From CAIWHR01 sp963813415 (GTDB taxonomy: Bacteria > Pseudomonadota > Gammaproteobacteria > Burkholderiales > Casimicrobiaceae): a stretch of DNA of 64,000 nt. The position numbers and the translations under genes were made by a program. The DNA is taken from positions 124,001-188,000 of the forward strand of contig CAWEYW010000003.1 in assembly GCA_963813415.1 (NCBI GenBank), given 5' to 3'. Every line of letters starts with the position of its first letter. Position 1 is the first letter of the stretch. Positions 53,537 through 63,374 of this stretch are shown here, one piece after another. A model generated the notes under the pieces. That model saw nothing but the letters and a program-made list of their open reading frames with translations. It was not told the origin of the DNA and made no database searches.

Positions 53537-54142
53537 ATGAACGCAGACCTCTTCTCCGCAACGATTCTGCTGGTCCTGGTCATCGATCCGTTCGGCAACG
53601 TGCCGCTCGTCGTCTCGCTGCTGCGGCCGGTGGCGCCGGCCAGGCGGCTTGCGGTGGTGCTGCGGGAGTGCTTCTTCGCCTACGCCATCCTGCTGGCGTT
53701 CATGGTCGGCGGAAAGACCTTCCTCACCCTCCTGCGCCTGTCCGAGACGTCGCTGGCGATCGCCGGCGGCATCGTACTGTTCCTGATCGCACTGCGGATG
53801 ATCTTCCATCGGGTCGACGAGGTATTCGGCACCGGGGAGGCCGCCGAAGAGCCGTTCCTCGTGCCGTTGGCGGTCCCGGCGATCGCCGGGCCCTCGGCGC
53901 TCGCAACGGTCATGCTGCTCGCATCCCGCGAGCCCGCGCGTATCGGGGAATGGGCGCTCGCGCTGTCGCTCGCAATGTTGTTCACTGCCGCCGTGCTCGC
54001 CGCGGCACATTGGCTCGAGCGACTGCTCGGCCCGCGCGTGGTGACGGCCCTGCAGCGCCTGACCGGCCTCGTTCTCACCGCACTCGCGGTGGAAATGCTG
54101 TTGAGCGGCGTGCGCATTTTCGTCACGGACCTCGCCCGCTGA
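53537..54142 (+). CDS. MarC-family integral membrane protein
   Basis: A 201-residue protein with six hydrophobic segments and the MarC/UPF0056 signatures VLVIDPFGNVPLVVSLL, IAGGIVLFLIALRMIF, PLAVPAIAGPSALATVMLL, and the repeat-related C-terminus RLTGLVLTALAVEMLLSGVR. The function in the family is unresolved, and the old link to multiple antibiotic resistance is not supported. It is divergent from the M13 peptidase gene. Confidence 0.92.
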   Translation: MNADLFSATILLVLVIDPFGNVPLVVSLLRPVAPARRLAVVLRECFFAYAILLAFMVGGKTFLTLLRLSETSLAIAGGIVLFLIALRMIFHRVDEVFGTGEAAEEPFLVPLAVPAIAGPSALATVMLLASREPARIGEWALALSLAMLFTAAVLAAAHWLERLLGPRVVTALQRLTGLVLTALAVEMLLSGVRIFVTDLAR

Positions 54143-54240
54143 TGGCCTTCCGGGCCCGGCGCCCGGGGCGTGCGACAACCCGGCGTCCATCGCTGCGCAC
54201 GCCTTGACAGTTCGCGATCCGATAAATTACAAGCGGTCGG

Positions 54241-54813
54241 GTGACGACACGCAACGGCTACGTTTCGGGCGAGCAGTACAGTGGCGTAGCGATTCTGCTG
54301 CACTGGTTGACCGCCGTGCTGGTCGTTGCCAATCTCCTCCTCGCCGTGTCGATGGTTCCGCTGCCGATCAGTCCGCGCAAGCTGCAGTGGTACGCGTGGC
54401 ACAAATGGATCGGCATCACGATTTTCCTGATGACGTGGCTGCGGCTCGCGTGGCGTCATCTCAGGCCGCCGCCGCTGCCGGTACCGATGCCGCCGTGGCA
54501 GCGCCGCGCCGCTGCCGCATCGCATTCGCTGCTCTATGTCCTGCTGCTGGTCATCCCCGTCTCGGGCTGGCTTTACAGCTCGACAACGGGCGTACAGGTG
54601 GTCTATCTCGGCCTGGTGCCGCTCCCTGACCTCCTCCCGAAGGACCGCGCCCTCGCAGCATCGCTCAAGGCCGTGCACGTCACGCTGAACGTCGCGATGG
54701 TCACGCTGGTCCTAATCCACGTGGCGGCAGCGGTCAGGCATCATTTCGTCGACCGCGATCGCGTGCTCGCCCGCATGGTGCCCGGAGTCAAGCCACGAGG
54801 ATCCCTCGAATGA
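54241..54813 (+). CDS. Cytochrome b561
   Basis: A 190-residue membrane di-heme cytochrome. It has four hydrophobic segments with conserved histidines in ILLHWLTAVLVVANL, WYAWHKWIGITIF, ASHSLLYVLLLVIPVSGWLY, and ALKAVHVTLNVAMVTLVLIHVAAA. This is the prokaryotic b561 layout. It passes electrons between quinol and a periplasmic partner such as superoxide. The GTG start is used. The stop overlaps the yceI ATG (ATGA), a pairing seen in many proteobacteria. Confidence 0.93.
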   Translation: MTTRNGYVSGEQYSGVAILLHWLTAVLVVANLLLAVSMVPLPISPRKLQWYAWHKWIGITIFLMTWLRLAWRHLRPPPLPVPMPPWQRRAAAASHSLLYVLLLVIPVSGWLYSSTTGVQVVYLGLVPLPDLLPKDRALAASLKAVHVTLNVAMVTLVLIHVAAAVRHHFVDRDRVLARMVPGVKPRGSLE

Positions 54814-55379
54814 TGATGCGTCGGTCACAAGCCATTACAGCTTGCATGGTGATGCTGTTGTCCGGCGCGGACCCGGCGTGGGCGCAGGGCGTGCTGGCCG
54901 ATCGGAGCGAGATCCGGTTTGTCGCGAAGCAGCTCGGCGTCAACGTCGAAGGCCGCTTTCGCCGCTTCAAGGCCAATGTGGTTTTCCGGCCCAACGCACT
55001 GCCGAGCTCCAGGGCCGACATCGAGGTCGATCTGGGGAGCATCGACCTCGCCAGCGACGACTCCGAGAACGAGGTCAAGGGACCGCTGTGGTTCGACACG
55101 TCGAAGTTTCCGGTCGCGCGGTTCAATTCGAGCTCGATCAGGGATCTGGGTGGCGGACGCTACGAAATCGCCGGCCGCCTGTCCATCAAGGGCATCACGC
55201 GTGACCTCACGGTGCCGGTCGTGCTCACCCGCGATGCCGCCGGCAACCGCGTGGCCGATGGGAGTTTTCCCGTCAAGCGTCTGGAGTACAGGATCGGCGA
55301 AGGTGCCTGGAGCGACACCGACACGGTTGCCGACACGATCGTGGTGCGCATCCGCATGGTCCTGCCCCCGCAAGCATGA
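54810..55379 (+). CDS. YceI-family periplasmic protein, first copy
   Basis: A 189-residue protein with a signal peptide (ITACMVMLLSGADPAWA). The YceI lipocalin-like barrel has RSEIRFVAKQLGVNVEGRFRRFKANVVF, DIEVDLGSIDLASDDSENEVKG, FDTSKFPVARFNSSSI and LSIKGITRDLTVPVVL. YceI barrels bind isoprenoid quinones or lipids. Overlap with the b561 gene suggests a shared electron- or quinone-related role. Confidence 0.93.
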   Translation: MMMRRSQAITACMVMLLSGADPAWAQGVLADRSEIRFVAKQLGVNVEGRFRRFKANVVFRPNALPSSRADIEVDLGSIDLASDDSENEVKGPLWFDTSKFPVARFNSSSIRDLGGGRYEIAGRLSIKGITRDLTVPVVLTRDAAGNRVADGSFPVKRLEYRIGEGAWSDTDTVADTIVVRIRMVLPPQA

Positions 55380-55481
55380 CGCGAAGGGAATAATTCCCGC
55401 CGGCCGCTGTTCATCGGCGCAGCGTCGCGCTTCGACGATGGCTCCGCGCCTTCGACAAAACCCGCCAACGAAGGAGAGATC

Positions 55482-56054
55482 ATGCATGTCCGGATGCTCG
55501 CGGCCGCTCTCGCTGCCGCCCTTGCAGGGCCGGTGTCCGCCCAGGAAAGCTACGTGGTGGATCCCGTGCATTCGCAACCGCAATGGGAAGCACGACACAT
55601 CGGGTTCTCGGCCCAGCGCGGGAGCTTCGGCAAGGTGACCGGCAAGGTCATGCTGGATCGTGCCGCGAAGAAGGGCAGCGTGGATATCGTCATCGATGCC
55701 ACGTCGGTCAAGACGTACGACCAGCGGCTCGATGCCATCGTCAAGGGCGAGCGCTTCTTCAACGTGGAGAAGTTTCCGACCATCGCGTTCAAGTCCACCA
55801 GCGTCGCCTTTCAGGGTGACGCGGTAACCTCCGTGGACGGCGAGCTGACCATGCTGGGCATCACGAAGCCGGTGACCCTCAAGGTCGTCGACTTCGCGTG
55901 CGGCGCGAATCCGTTCAACAAGAAGCCGATGTGCGGGGCCGATGCGAGCGCCACCCTCAAGCGTTCCGACTGGGGCATGACCAGCGGTCTCGCTATCGGC
56001 AACCCCGCCGACGAGATCGTGCTGCACCTTCCGATCGAGGCGTACCGGGAGTAG
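55482..56054 (+). CDS. YceI-family periplasmic protein, second copy
   Basis: A 190-residue paralogue with signal peptide (MLAAALAAALAGPVSA) and the YceI blocks YVVDPVHSQPQWEARHIGFSAQRGSF, FFNVEKFPTIAFKST and LTMLGITKPVTLKVVDF. The ending FACGANPFNKKPMCGADASATLKRSDWGM with two cysteines is typical of the longer E. coli YceI type. Ninety-five bases separate it from the first copy. AAGGAGAGATC precedes its ATG. Confidence 0.94.
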   Translation: MHVRMLAAALAAALAGPVSAQESYVVDPVHSQPQWEARHIGFSAQRGSFGKVTGKVMLDRAAKKGSVDIVIDATSVKTYDQRLDAIVKGERFFNVEKFPTIAFKSTSVAFQGDAVTSVDGELTMLGITKPVTLKVVDFACGANPFNKKPMCGADASATLKRSDWGMTSGLAIGNPADEIVLHLPIEAYRE

Positions 56055-56083
56055 CGGCGCACGGCGGCCACGGCGCCCGGCGT

Positions 56084-57004
56084 TCAGCGCGGCATGACGT
56101 AGCCGGCCTCGCAGCGGGCGGCGCCGGCCTTTTCCAGGTCACGCACCAACGCGCTCGCCAGGGCTTCGGGTTCGAGGTGCAGGAAACGCGCATTGAAATC
56201 GCGGAAGATGCCGACGCGCTCGACGTAAGCGGGCATGTCCGCGAGCGGCAGGCGCCGCTGGTCGAGCAGGACGAAGGCCAGGATCACCTTGAGCGCGTAT
56301 CGCGGCAGGCGCTCGGGCTCGCGCTCGAACATCGCGAGACGCGCGTAGGATCGATCCAGCGCCGCCCTCACGTCGGTGAAGGGTTGCCCGTGGCCGGGAA
56401 CCAGCACCCGCACATCGAGGCCCGCAATGAGGTCCAGCGTGGCGCGCGCCGCGGGCAATGCGGCGGGGTCGATCTCCGGCGGCATGACGAAACCGAAGCC
56501 GTTCTCCCACAGCGCATCGCCGGAGATGAGCACGCCGTATTCCTCGTTGTGGAACATCAGCGCGCCCATGTCGTGTCCCGGCGCGGCGAGGAGCCGCCAT
56601 TCGAGGTCACCCCATACCCGCGTTTCGCCGGCGACCAGCAACGCATCGGCGCTGAAGCGATCCGCTTGCTGATCGGCGTAGTCGAGCAGCAGCGCCTGCT
56701 GGTCCCAGCGCTCCACCAGCGGCGCTTCGCCCGCCGGGATCGACAAGGTACAGCCGTAGCGCCGCACGATGGCCGCGTTGCCGCCCATATGGTCCGAATG
56801 GCAATGCGTGTTGACGAGCGCCGCGAGCGGCTCCGCGCCAACCCCCTGCCGAGAGTCCAGCAGGGCGAGGGTCAACGATGCGTGACGAACGTAGCCGGAA
56901 TCGATCAGGACGTGGCCGTCCCGGCTCTTCAGGAGTACGTTGTTGGACGACAGCCAGTCGCGCACGAACACGCGCAGTTGCGGCGGCAGGGCGCGGGTTG
57001 GCAT
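56084..57004 (-). CDS. MBL-fold metallo-hydrolase
   Basis: A 306-residue soluble hydrolase. The zinc motif is NTHCHSDHMGGN (HxHxDH), with GHDMGALMFHNE, ISGDALWENGFG and PGHGQPFTD as the further ligands. It resembles glyoxalase II-like and lactonase-like members, but the substrate cannot be assigned. The ATG lies five bases behind the mfd stop on the same strand, so it is very likely cotranscribed with mfd. Confidence 0.88.
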   Translation of the reverse strand: MPTRALPPQLRVFVRDWLSSNNVLLKSRDGHVLIDSGYVRHASLTLALLDSRQGVGAEPLAALVNTHCHSDHMGGNAAIVRRYGCTLSIPAGEAPLVERWDQQALLLDYADQQADRFSADALLVAGETRVWGDLEWRLLAAPGHDMGALMFHNEEYGVLISGDALWENGFGFVMPPEIDPAALPAARATLDLIAGLDVRVLVPGHGQPFTDVRAALDRSYARLAMFEREPERLPRYALKVILAFVLLDQRRLPLADMPAYVERVGIFRDFNARFLHLEPEALASALVRDLEKAGAARCEAGYVMPR

Positions 57005-57009
57005 CGCAG

Positions 57010-60000
57010 TCACACGAGCTTTCCGAGGAACTCGCGCACCATCGTCACGCGCTCCTGCAGGGCCGGGGCGGCACGCTCGAGACGAAGGCGGTCGGGGCCG
57101 GCGAAGCGGATGCGACCGTCGCGTTGCACGAGGAGAATCAGCTTGCCTGCGTCGAACGGCGGCTGGGGCACGAACTGGATCGTCGAGCGTTCCGGTCCGG
57201 CGTCGATCTTGACAACGCCGAGCGGCCGGCCGATGACGCGCAAGCGATGGCAGGCCATGAGGGCCTGCGCGGACTCGGGCAGGCTGCCGAAGCGATCGAC
57301 GAGCTCTTCCTGCATGAGCTCGAGTTCCTCCATCGTTTCGCAATTGGCGAGGCGCTTGTAAAGCACCAGGCGCTCGTGCACGTCGTTGCAGTAATTCTCC
57401 GGCAACAGCGCCGGTACGTGCAGGTTGATCTCGGTCGTGACCCCGAGAGGTGCAGCAAGGTCCGGCTCCCGGCCGGCCTTGAGCGCGCGCACCGCGGATT
57501 TGAGCATGTCGGCGTAGAGCTGGAAGCCGACTTCCTGCATCTCGCCCGACTGCGATTCGCCCAGGACCTCACCCGCGCCGCGGATCTCCAGGTCGTGCAT
57601 CGACAGGTAGAAGCCGGAGCCCAGATCCTCCATCATCTGGATGGCTTCGAGCCGTTTCTTCGCCTGCGCGGCGAGGCTTTCCTCGGGCGGCGTCAGCAGG
57701 TACGCGTACGCCTGGTGGTGGGACCGACCGACGCGCCCACGCAGCTGATGTAGCTGCGCCAGCCCGAACCGGTCGGCGCGATCGATGATGATCGTGTTGG
57801 CCGTGGGCACGTCGATGCCCGTCTCGATGATGGTCGAGCACACGAGCAGGTTGCAGCGCTGCTGGTAGAACTCGCGCATCACATGCTCGAGCTCGCGCTC
57901 CGGCATCTGGCCGTGCGCGATGGCGATGCGCGCTTCGGGGAGCAATTGGGCGAGGCGCTCGGCGGTGGTGCGGATGCTCGCGATGTCGTTCTGAAGATAA
58001 TAGATCTGGCCGCCGCGCTTCAGCTCGCGCAGCGCCGCCTCGCGCACGATCCCCGGCGAATACTGGGCGACGAACGTCTTGATGGCGAGACGGCGCTGCG
58101 GCGCGGTGGCGATCACCGAGAAGTCGCGGATGCCTTCGAGGGACATCGCGAGCGTGCGCGGGATCGGCGTCGCGGTCAGGGTCAGCACATCGACCTCGGC
58201 GCGCAGGCGCTTCAGCTGCTCCTTCTGGCGCACGCCGAACCGATGCTCCTCGTCGATGATCACGAGGCCGAGATTCTTGAAGCGCACGTCAGCCTGGATG
58301 AGCTTGTGGGTACCGATCACGAGATCGATCGTTCCGTTCGCAAGCCCGTCGAGCGCTCCTTTCACCTCCTTGGCCGAACGGAAGCGCGACAGCTCGGCGA
58401 GCTTCACCGGCAGCTCGGCGAAGCGGTCCGAGAAGACCTGGAAATGCTGCTCGGCGAGCAGCGTGGTGGGCACCAGCACCGCCACCTGCTTGCCGTCGGC
58501 AAGGGCGATGAATGCAGCACGCAGCGCCACTTCCGTCTTGCCGAAGCCGACGTCGCCGCACACCAGCCGGTCCATCGGCTGGCCGGACGTGAGGTCGTGG
58601 ATGACCGCCTCGATTGCCCCGGCCTGGTCGGGGGTTTCCTCGAAGCCGAAGCCCGCGGCGAAGGCCTCGTAATCGTGCATGTTGAACTTGAACGCGTGGC
58701 CCACGCGGGTGGCACGCTGCGCGTACAGATTGAGGAGCTCCGCTGCCGTGTCGTGCGCCTGGCGCGCCGCCCGCTTCTTCGCCTTGTCCCACTGCCCGCC
58801 GCCGAGCTCGTGCAGCGGCGCGGCCTCCGGCGCAGCCCCGCTGTAACGCGCGATGAGGTGCAGGTTCGATACGGGTACGTACAGCTTCGCGTCGTTGGCG
58901 TAAACGAGCTGCAGGAACTCGGTCGGGCCCTCGCCGAGATCCATGTTGACCAGGCCGAGGTAGCGGCCGATGCCGTGCTGCTCGTGCACGACCGGGTCGC
59001 CGATGCGCACCTCGGACAGGTCGCGCAGCATCGCATCGACGTTGGTTCGACGCGCCGCATCGCGCCGTCCCCGGCGCACCACTCCGGCGTAGAGCTCCGC
59101 TTCCGTGACGAAGGCGATCCGCTCGGCCGCCCAGTGAAAGCCCGCATGCAGCGGCGACACCGCAAGTCCCACTGCGGGACCGGGATTCTGCCCGAGGAAG
59201 CGCGCCCAGTCGTCGACCAGAGGTACGTCGAGGCCGTACTCGGCGAAGTACTGATGCATGGTGTCGCGCCGTCCGGCGCTCTCGGCGCACACGATCACCC
59301 GTGCGCGGCCATCTTCGATGAATCGCTTCAGCGGGATGAGCGGGTCGTCGGCGCGCCGATCGACCTGCACCGAAGGGAGCGGCTGCGTCGGTGACGGCCG
59401 GGCGTCGGCCCCACCATGGTCACCGGGAGCTGCCGGTGCGGCGAACGGCAGCTCGACGCGTGCAAACGTCTTGACCATGCCGTTGAAGGCATCCGGAGGA
59501 AGGAACAGCTCCGTCGGCGGCAGCAGGGGGCGGGACTTGTCGCCGCGCATGAGCTTGTAGCGCGATTCGGTGTCCTGCCAGAAATGCCGCACGGCTTCCT
59601 GAACGTCGCCATGAATGACGATGGCCGCATTCGGCGGCAGATAGTCGGCGAGGGTTGCGGTGGCGTCGAAGAAGAGCGGCAGGTAATACTCGATGCCCCC
59701 GGGAGCGATGCCATTGCTCACGTCCTTGTACAGCGCGGACTTCGACGGATCGCCCTCGAACGCTTCACGGTACCGGCCGCGAAAGCGCGTGCGCCCGCTT
59801 TCATCGATCGGGAACTCGCGTGCCGGCAGCAGGCGCACGTCCGGCACGGGATACAGCGTGCGCTGCGTGTCCGCGTCGAAGGTGCGGATCGTCTCGATGT
59901 CGTCGCCGAAGAGATCGATGCGGTAGGGCAGTGCGCTGCCCATCGGGAACAGGTCGATGAGGCCGCCGCGGACGCTGTACTCACCCGGGGAAACCACCTG

Positions 60001-60582
60001 CGTCACGTGCTGGTATCCGGCGAGCGCCAGCTGGCCGCGCAGCCCGTCGACGTCGAGGCGCTCGCCCTGCTTGAGGAAGAACGTGAAGGCGGCGAGATAG
60101 CTCGGCGGGGCGAGCCGGTTCAGCGCGGTGGTGGCAGCGGCGACCATCACGTCGCATTCGCCGCGGGAGATGCGGTACAGCGTCGCGAGCCGCTCCGAGA
60201 CGAGGTCCTGATGCGGCGAGAAATGATCGTAGGGCAGTGTTTCCCAGTCGGGTAGCAGCGCCACCTTCAGGCCTGGCGCAAACCACGCGATCTCCTCCGC
60301 GAGGCGCTGCGCGGCCAGCGCATCCGCGGCCAGCACCGCGATCATCCGGCGCTCGCGCGAGGATTGCACCGCGAGTTGCGCGATCGCGAGCGCGTCGGCG
60401 GAACCGGACAGCGGCGCACCATGCGCGCGCTGCCCCGGACTCGGCAATGGCGGGACGAGCGAAGACAGCGCCGCGAGCGTAGCGGCGCTCAGGGCGGGAT
60501 CGGAACTGGGAGGGGCGGCAGGCGCCGGCTGCGCTGCGGTACTGGCGGCGGCCGTCCCGGCGACGATGGAGGGCGGCGACAT
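57010..60582 (-). CDS. mfd: Transcription-repair coupling factor
   Basis: Mfd removes RNA polymerase stalled at DNA lesions and recruits UvrA. The 1190-residue protein has the UvrB-homology N-terminus (LLPDWETLPYDHFSPHQDLVSERLATLY), the RNAP-interacting domain (VVHEQHGIGRYLGLVNMDLG), and the translocase motor with Walker A GDVGFGKTEVA and DEEH box IIDEEHRFGV. The TRG motif (LQNDIASIRTTAERL) and D7 C-terminus follow. I chose the ATG at 60582 because the -10 element TATAAT lies at 60612-60607, which would place an earlier start upstream of transcription. About 40 Ala/Pro-rich residues precede the conserved part. Confidence 0.96.
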   Translation of the reverse strand: MSPPSIVAGTAAASTAAQPAPAAPPSSDPALSAATLAALSSLVPPLPSPGQRAHGAPLSGSADALAIAQLAVQSSRERRMIAVLAADALAAQRLAEEIAWFAPGLKVALLPDWETLPYDHFSPHQDLVSERLATLYRISRGECDVMVAAATTALNRLAPPSYLAAFTFFLKQGERLDVDGLRGQLALAGYQHVTQVVSPGEYSVRGGLIDLFPMGSALPYRIDLFGDDIETIRTFDADTQRTLYPVPDVRLLPAREFPIDESGRTRFRGRYREAFEGDPSKSALYKDVSNGIAPGGIEYYLPLFFDATATLADYLPPNAAIVIHGDVQEAVRHFWQDTESRYKLMRGDKSRPLLPPTELFLPPDAFNGMVKTFARVELPFAAPAAPGDHGGADARPSPTQPLPSVQVDRRADDPLIPLKRFIEDGRARVIVCAESAGRRDTMHQYFAEYGLDVPLVDDWARFLGQNPGPAVGLAVSPLHAGFHWAAERIAFVTEAELYAGVVRRGRRDAARRTNVDAMLRDLSEVRIGDPVVHEQHGIGRYLGLVNMDLGEGPTEFLQLVYANDAKLYVPVSNLHLIARYSGAAPEAAPLHELGGGQWDKAKKRAARQAHDTAAELLNLYAQRATRVGHAFKFNMHDYEAFAAGFGFEETPDQAGAIEAVIHDLTSGQPMDRLVCGDVGFGKTEVALRAAFIALADGKQVAVLVPTTLLAEQHFQVFSDRFAELPVKLAELSRFRSAKEVKGALDGLANGTIDLVIGTHKLIQADVRFKNLGLVIIDEEHRFGVRQKEQLKRLRAEVDVLTLTATPIPRTLAMSLEGIRDFSVIATAPQRRLAIKTFVAQYSPGIVREAALRELKRGGQIYYLQNDIASIRTTAERLAQLLPEARIAIAHGQMPERELEHVMREFYQQRCNLLVCSTIIETGIDVPTANTIIIDRADRFGLAQLHQLRGRVGRSHHQAYAYLLTPPEESLAAQAKKRLEAIQMMEDLGSGFYLSMHDLEIRGAGEVLGESQSGEMQEVGFQLYADMLKSAVRALKAGREPDLAAPLGVTTEINLHVPALLPENYCNDVHERLVLYKRLANCETMEELELMQEELVDRFGSLPESAQALMACHRLRVIGRPLGVVKIDAGPERSTIQFVPQPPFDAGKLILLVQRDGRIRFAGPDRLRLERAAPALQERVTMVREFLGKLV

Positions 60583-60606
60583 CAACACGGGGAAAGACAA
60601 CGCTGA

Positions 60607-60612
60607 ATTATA
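60607..60612 (-). promoter_or_regulatory. -10 element of the mfd promoter
   Basis: TATAAT, a perfect consensus read on the minus strand, lies 24 bases upstream of the mfd ATG and would give a short leader. No good -35 hexamer is seen at the expected distance. Confidence 0.45.
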
Positions 60613-60720
60613 GCAAGCGGGTCGCTCCGCCTCGGCGGCCGCACTTGCCGCGCGATGCAATGCGCGCGCTGCACGCGGGCAGGGCGGTGCTCACCGCGCA
60701 GCGCATGGGATAATCACCGC

Positions 60721-61653
60721 ATGCCCGATGCAGCAACGCGCCGCGCGCCTTCACCGTATCTTCTGCTCACGCTGGCGCCGTTCTTCTGGGCGTGCAACTG
60801 GATCGTCGGGCGCTCGGTGGCAAGCGATGTCCCGCCGCTCGCGATGACGTTCTTCCGCTGGCTGTTCGCGCTGCTGATCCTCGCGCCGCTCGCCCTGCCG
60901 CATCTCCGCCGCGAATGGCCGGTCGTGCGCGCGCACTGGAAGACGATGTTCTTTCTCGGCGCCATCGGCGTCGGCACGCACAACGCCCTGGCTTATCTCG
61001 GGCTCAACTACACCACGGCCACGAACGGAGTCATCCTGAACTCGTTCGTGCCGGTCATGATCATCACGCTGTCGTGGATCTTCCTGCGCGAGCGGCTCTC
61101 GGCGCTGCAGCTCGCCGGGGTGGTCGTCTCGCTCTGCGGCGTGCTCACGATCCTGTCGCAAGGGAGCATGGCCGCGCTCGCGTCGCTACGCCTCAACGTC
61201 GGCGATCTCTTCGTGGTGCTGTCGATGGCGATGTGGTCCATCTACACGATCTGCCTGCGGTGGCGGCCGCGCGGCCTGCACACCCTGACTTTCCTGTTCG
61301 TGCTGGCGTGCGTGGGCGACCTGTGCGTGCTGCCGCTCTTCGTCGCGGAGGCCGCGTTCGGGCGGCAGATGGCGCCAACTCTTGCCAACCTGTTCGCGCT
61401 CTTCTGCGTCGGCCTGTTCTCGTCGGTGCTTGCCTACATTTTCTGGAATCGCGGCGTCGAGCTCGTCGGCGCGAGCGTTGCCGGACTGTTCATTCATCTC
61501 ATGCCGGTGTTCGGCGTCGTCCTCGCGACGATATTCCTGCACGAGCGGCTCGCGCCGTTCCACGTGTTCGGCATCGCGCTCATCCTGACCGGGATCTGGA
61601 TCACCAGCCGACTGGGAAGGCGTGCATCACCGGCGCCGGCCGGCATCGACTGA
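60721..61653 (+). CDS. EamA/DMT-superfamily transporter (RhaT/YedA type)
   Basis: A 310-residue membrane protein with ten hydrophobic segments in two EamA repeats. The first begins LLLTLAPFFWACNWIVGRSVASDVPPLAMTFFRW and has LNYTTATNGVILNSFVPVMI. The second includes MAMWSIYTICLRW and WNRGVELVGASVAGLFIHLMPVFGV. DMT exporters move amino acids or other metabolites outward, and the substrate is unknown. It is divergent from mfd. Confidence 0.93.
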   Translation: MPDAATRRAPSPYLLLTLAPFFWACNWIVGRSVASDVPPLAMTFFRWLFALLILAPLALPHLRREWPVVRAHWKTMFFLGAIGVGTHNALAYLGLNYTTATNGVILNSFVPVMIITLSWIFLRERLSALQLAGVVVSLCGVLTILSQGSMAALASLRLNVGDLFVVLSMAMWSIYTICLRWRPRGLHTLTFLFVLACVGDLCVLPLFVAEAAFGRQMAPTLANLFALFCVGLFSSVLAYIFWNRGVELVGASVAGLFIHLMPVFGVVLATIFLHERLAPFHVFGIALILTGIWITSRLGRRASPAPAGID

Positions 61654-61722
61654 GAGGCGCAGGGCGCAGCCGCGGTGAGGCCGCGCGTACACGGACGGGC
61701 TCGCGGCGTGCCGCGGGAGAAG

Positions 61723-63189
61723 TCAGGCCGGCACGCGCCCGTACTGGTCGTCGTAGCGGACGATGTCGTCCTCGCCCAGATAGTCGCCGCACTGCACCTC
61801 GATCATCACCAGCGGCTCGGTGCCGGGATTGGTGAGACGGTGCCGCGTCTCGACGGGGATGTACGTCGACTCGTTGGCGCCGAGGCGATACACCTTGTCG
61901 TCCCGCGTGACTTCCGCCGTGCCACAAACCACGACCCAGTGCTCGCTGCGACGGTGGTGCAGCTGCAGCGAAAGCGATGCTCCCGGCTTCACCTCGATGC
62001 GCTTGATCTTGAAGCGCGGCCCATCCTGCAGCACGGTGTAGGCACCCCACGGCCGCGCCACGGTGCGATGGAGCTTGTAGGCCTCGTGTCCCCGCGCCTT
62101 GAGCTCACCAACCACCTCCTTCACCCGCTGCAGGTGATCGCGGTGCGCGATCAGAACCGCATCGGCGGTATCGATGATCACGAGGTTTTCGATGCCGACG
62201 GTGGCGACGACCCGCTCCTCGGCGTGCACGTACGTTCCGGTCGTGGCGATCGAGATGCGTTCACCGCGGCCGCGGTTGCCGTGATGATCCGGCTCGGTGA
62301 GATCGGACACGGCCTGCCACGAGCCTACATCGCTCCAGTCGAAGGTTCCGCGCACCACCGCCACGGCGCCATCGGCGGCGGCTTTCTCCATGACCGCGTA
62401 GTCGATGGAGATGTCCGGGACCGCGGCGAAGAGCGCAGCGTCGATCTCGAGCATCACCCTTGGGGACCGTGCGGCAATCATGGTCCAGACCGGCTTCACG
62501 GCGTCCAGGACGGCAGGTGCGTAGCGGCCGAACGCGCGCAGGATCGCGCCCGCGGAGAAGCAGAACATGCCCGAGTTCCACACGTAATTGCCGGCGGCGA
62601 CATACTGCCGGGCAAGTTCGGCGGCAGGCTTCTCGACGAAGCGTTGCGCCCGCACGACCGGGATGACGCCCGGCTCGCCAGACACCTGCGCGCCGCATTC
62701 GATGTACCCGAACCCCGTCTCCGCGTGCGTGGGCGTGATGCCGAAGGTCACGAGCGAGCCCGTGGCGGCGGTCGCCACTGCAGTGTGTACGGCAGCGGCG
62801 AACGCCTCCTGGTCACGGATCAGATGGTCGGCAGGCAACACCAGCATGACGGCGTCCGCGCCGAAGCGGGCTTCGACACACAGGGCGGCGAGCGCCACTG
62901 CGGGCGCCGTATTGCGGCCGAAGGGTTCCAGCAGGAACAACGCGTCGGCGGGGCCCGGCGACAGCCCGGCATATACATCTTTGGTGTGGAAGTAGTAGTC
63001 GCGATTGGTGACCGTCAGCAGCGACGATGCACCGGCGAGGGCGAGCGCCCGGGCGGCGGTCTTGCCGAGAAGGGTCTCGCCGTCGGGAAGCGGCATGAAG
63101 GGCTTCGGGGCGGCCTCGCGGGACAGCGGCCACAGGCGCGTGCCGGCGCCTCCGGACAGAATTACCGTAACAACCGTCGGGTCGGCCAT
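61723..63189 (-). CDS. manC: Mannose-1-phosphate guanylyltransferase / mannose-6-phosphate isomerase
   Basis: A bifunctional enzyme making GDP-mannose for surface polysaccharides. The 488-residue protein has the nucleotidyltransferase site ILSGGAGTRLWPLSR near residue 10, LPADHLI, and FVEKPAAELARQYV. The C-terminal cupin isomerase domain (RPWGAYTVLQ, KPGASLSLQLHHRRSEHWVVVCG, YIPVETRHRLTNPG) has the metal-binding His and Glu residues. It is next to ssrA and has no other polysaccharide genes beside it. Divergent promoters share the 185-base gap. Confidence 0.95.
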   Translation of the reverse strand: MADPTVVTVILSGGAGTRLWPLSREAAPKPFMPLPDGETLLGKTAARALALAGASSLLTVTNRDYYFHTKDVYAGLSPGPADALFLLEPFGRNTAPAVALAALCVEARFGADAVMLVLPADHLIRDQEAFAAAVHTAVATAATGSLVTFGITPTHAETGFGYIECGAQVSGEPGVIPVVRAQRFVEKPAAELARQYVAAGNYVWNSGMFCFSAGAILRAFGRYAPAVLDAVKPVWTMIAARSPRVMLEIDAALFAAVPDISIDYAVMEKAAADGAVAVVRGTFDWSDVGSWQAVSDLTEPDHHGNRGRGERISIATTGTYVHAEERVVATVGIENLVIIDTADAVLIAHRDHLQRVKEVVGELKARGHEAYKLHRTVARPWGAYTVLQDGPRFKIKRIEVKPGASLSLQLHHRRSEHWVVVCGTAEVTRDDKVYRLGANESTYIPVETRHRLTNPGTEPLVMIEVQCGDYLGEDDIVRYDDQYGRVPA

Positions 63190-63374
63190 GGCTCTTGTCG
63201 GTCCTCTTGAATTCGGGGCAGTCTACCCCAACTAAAACGACATTAGAGAGTTCCTCGCTGCCCGCAGAATGTATCGTACAGGCGTGCGCGCGGAACTTCG
63301 GATGGCGAGTGATATCATAGATTTGGATGCGCTTATGCTGATCGCCGTCAGGCGGCCGGCGCACGACGATTACC

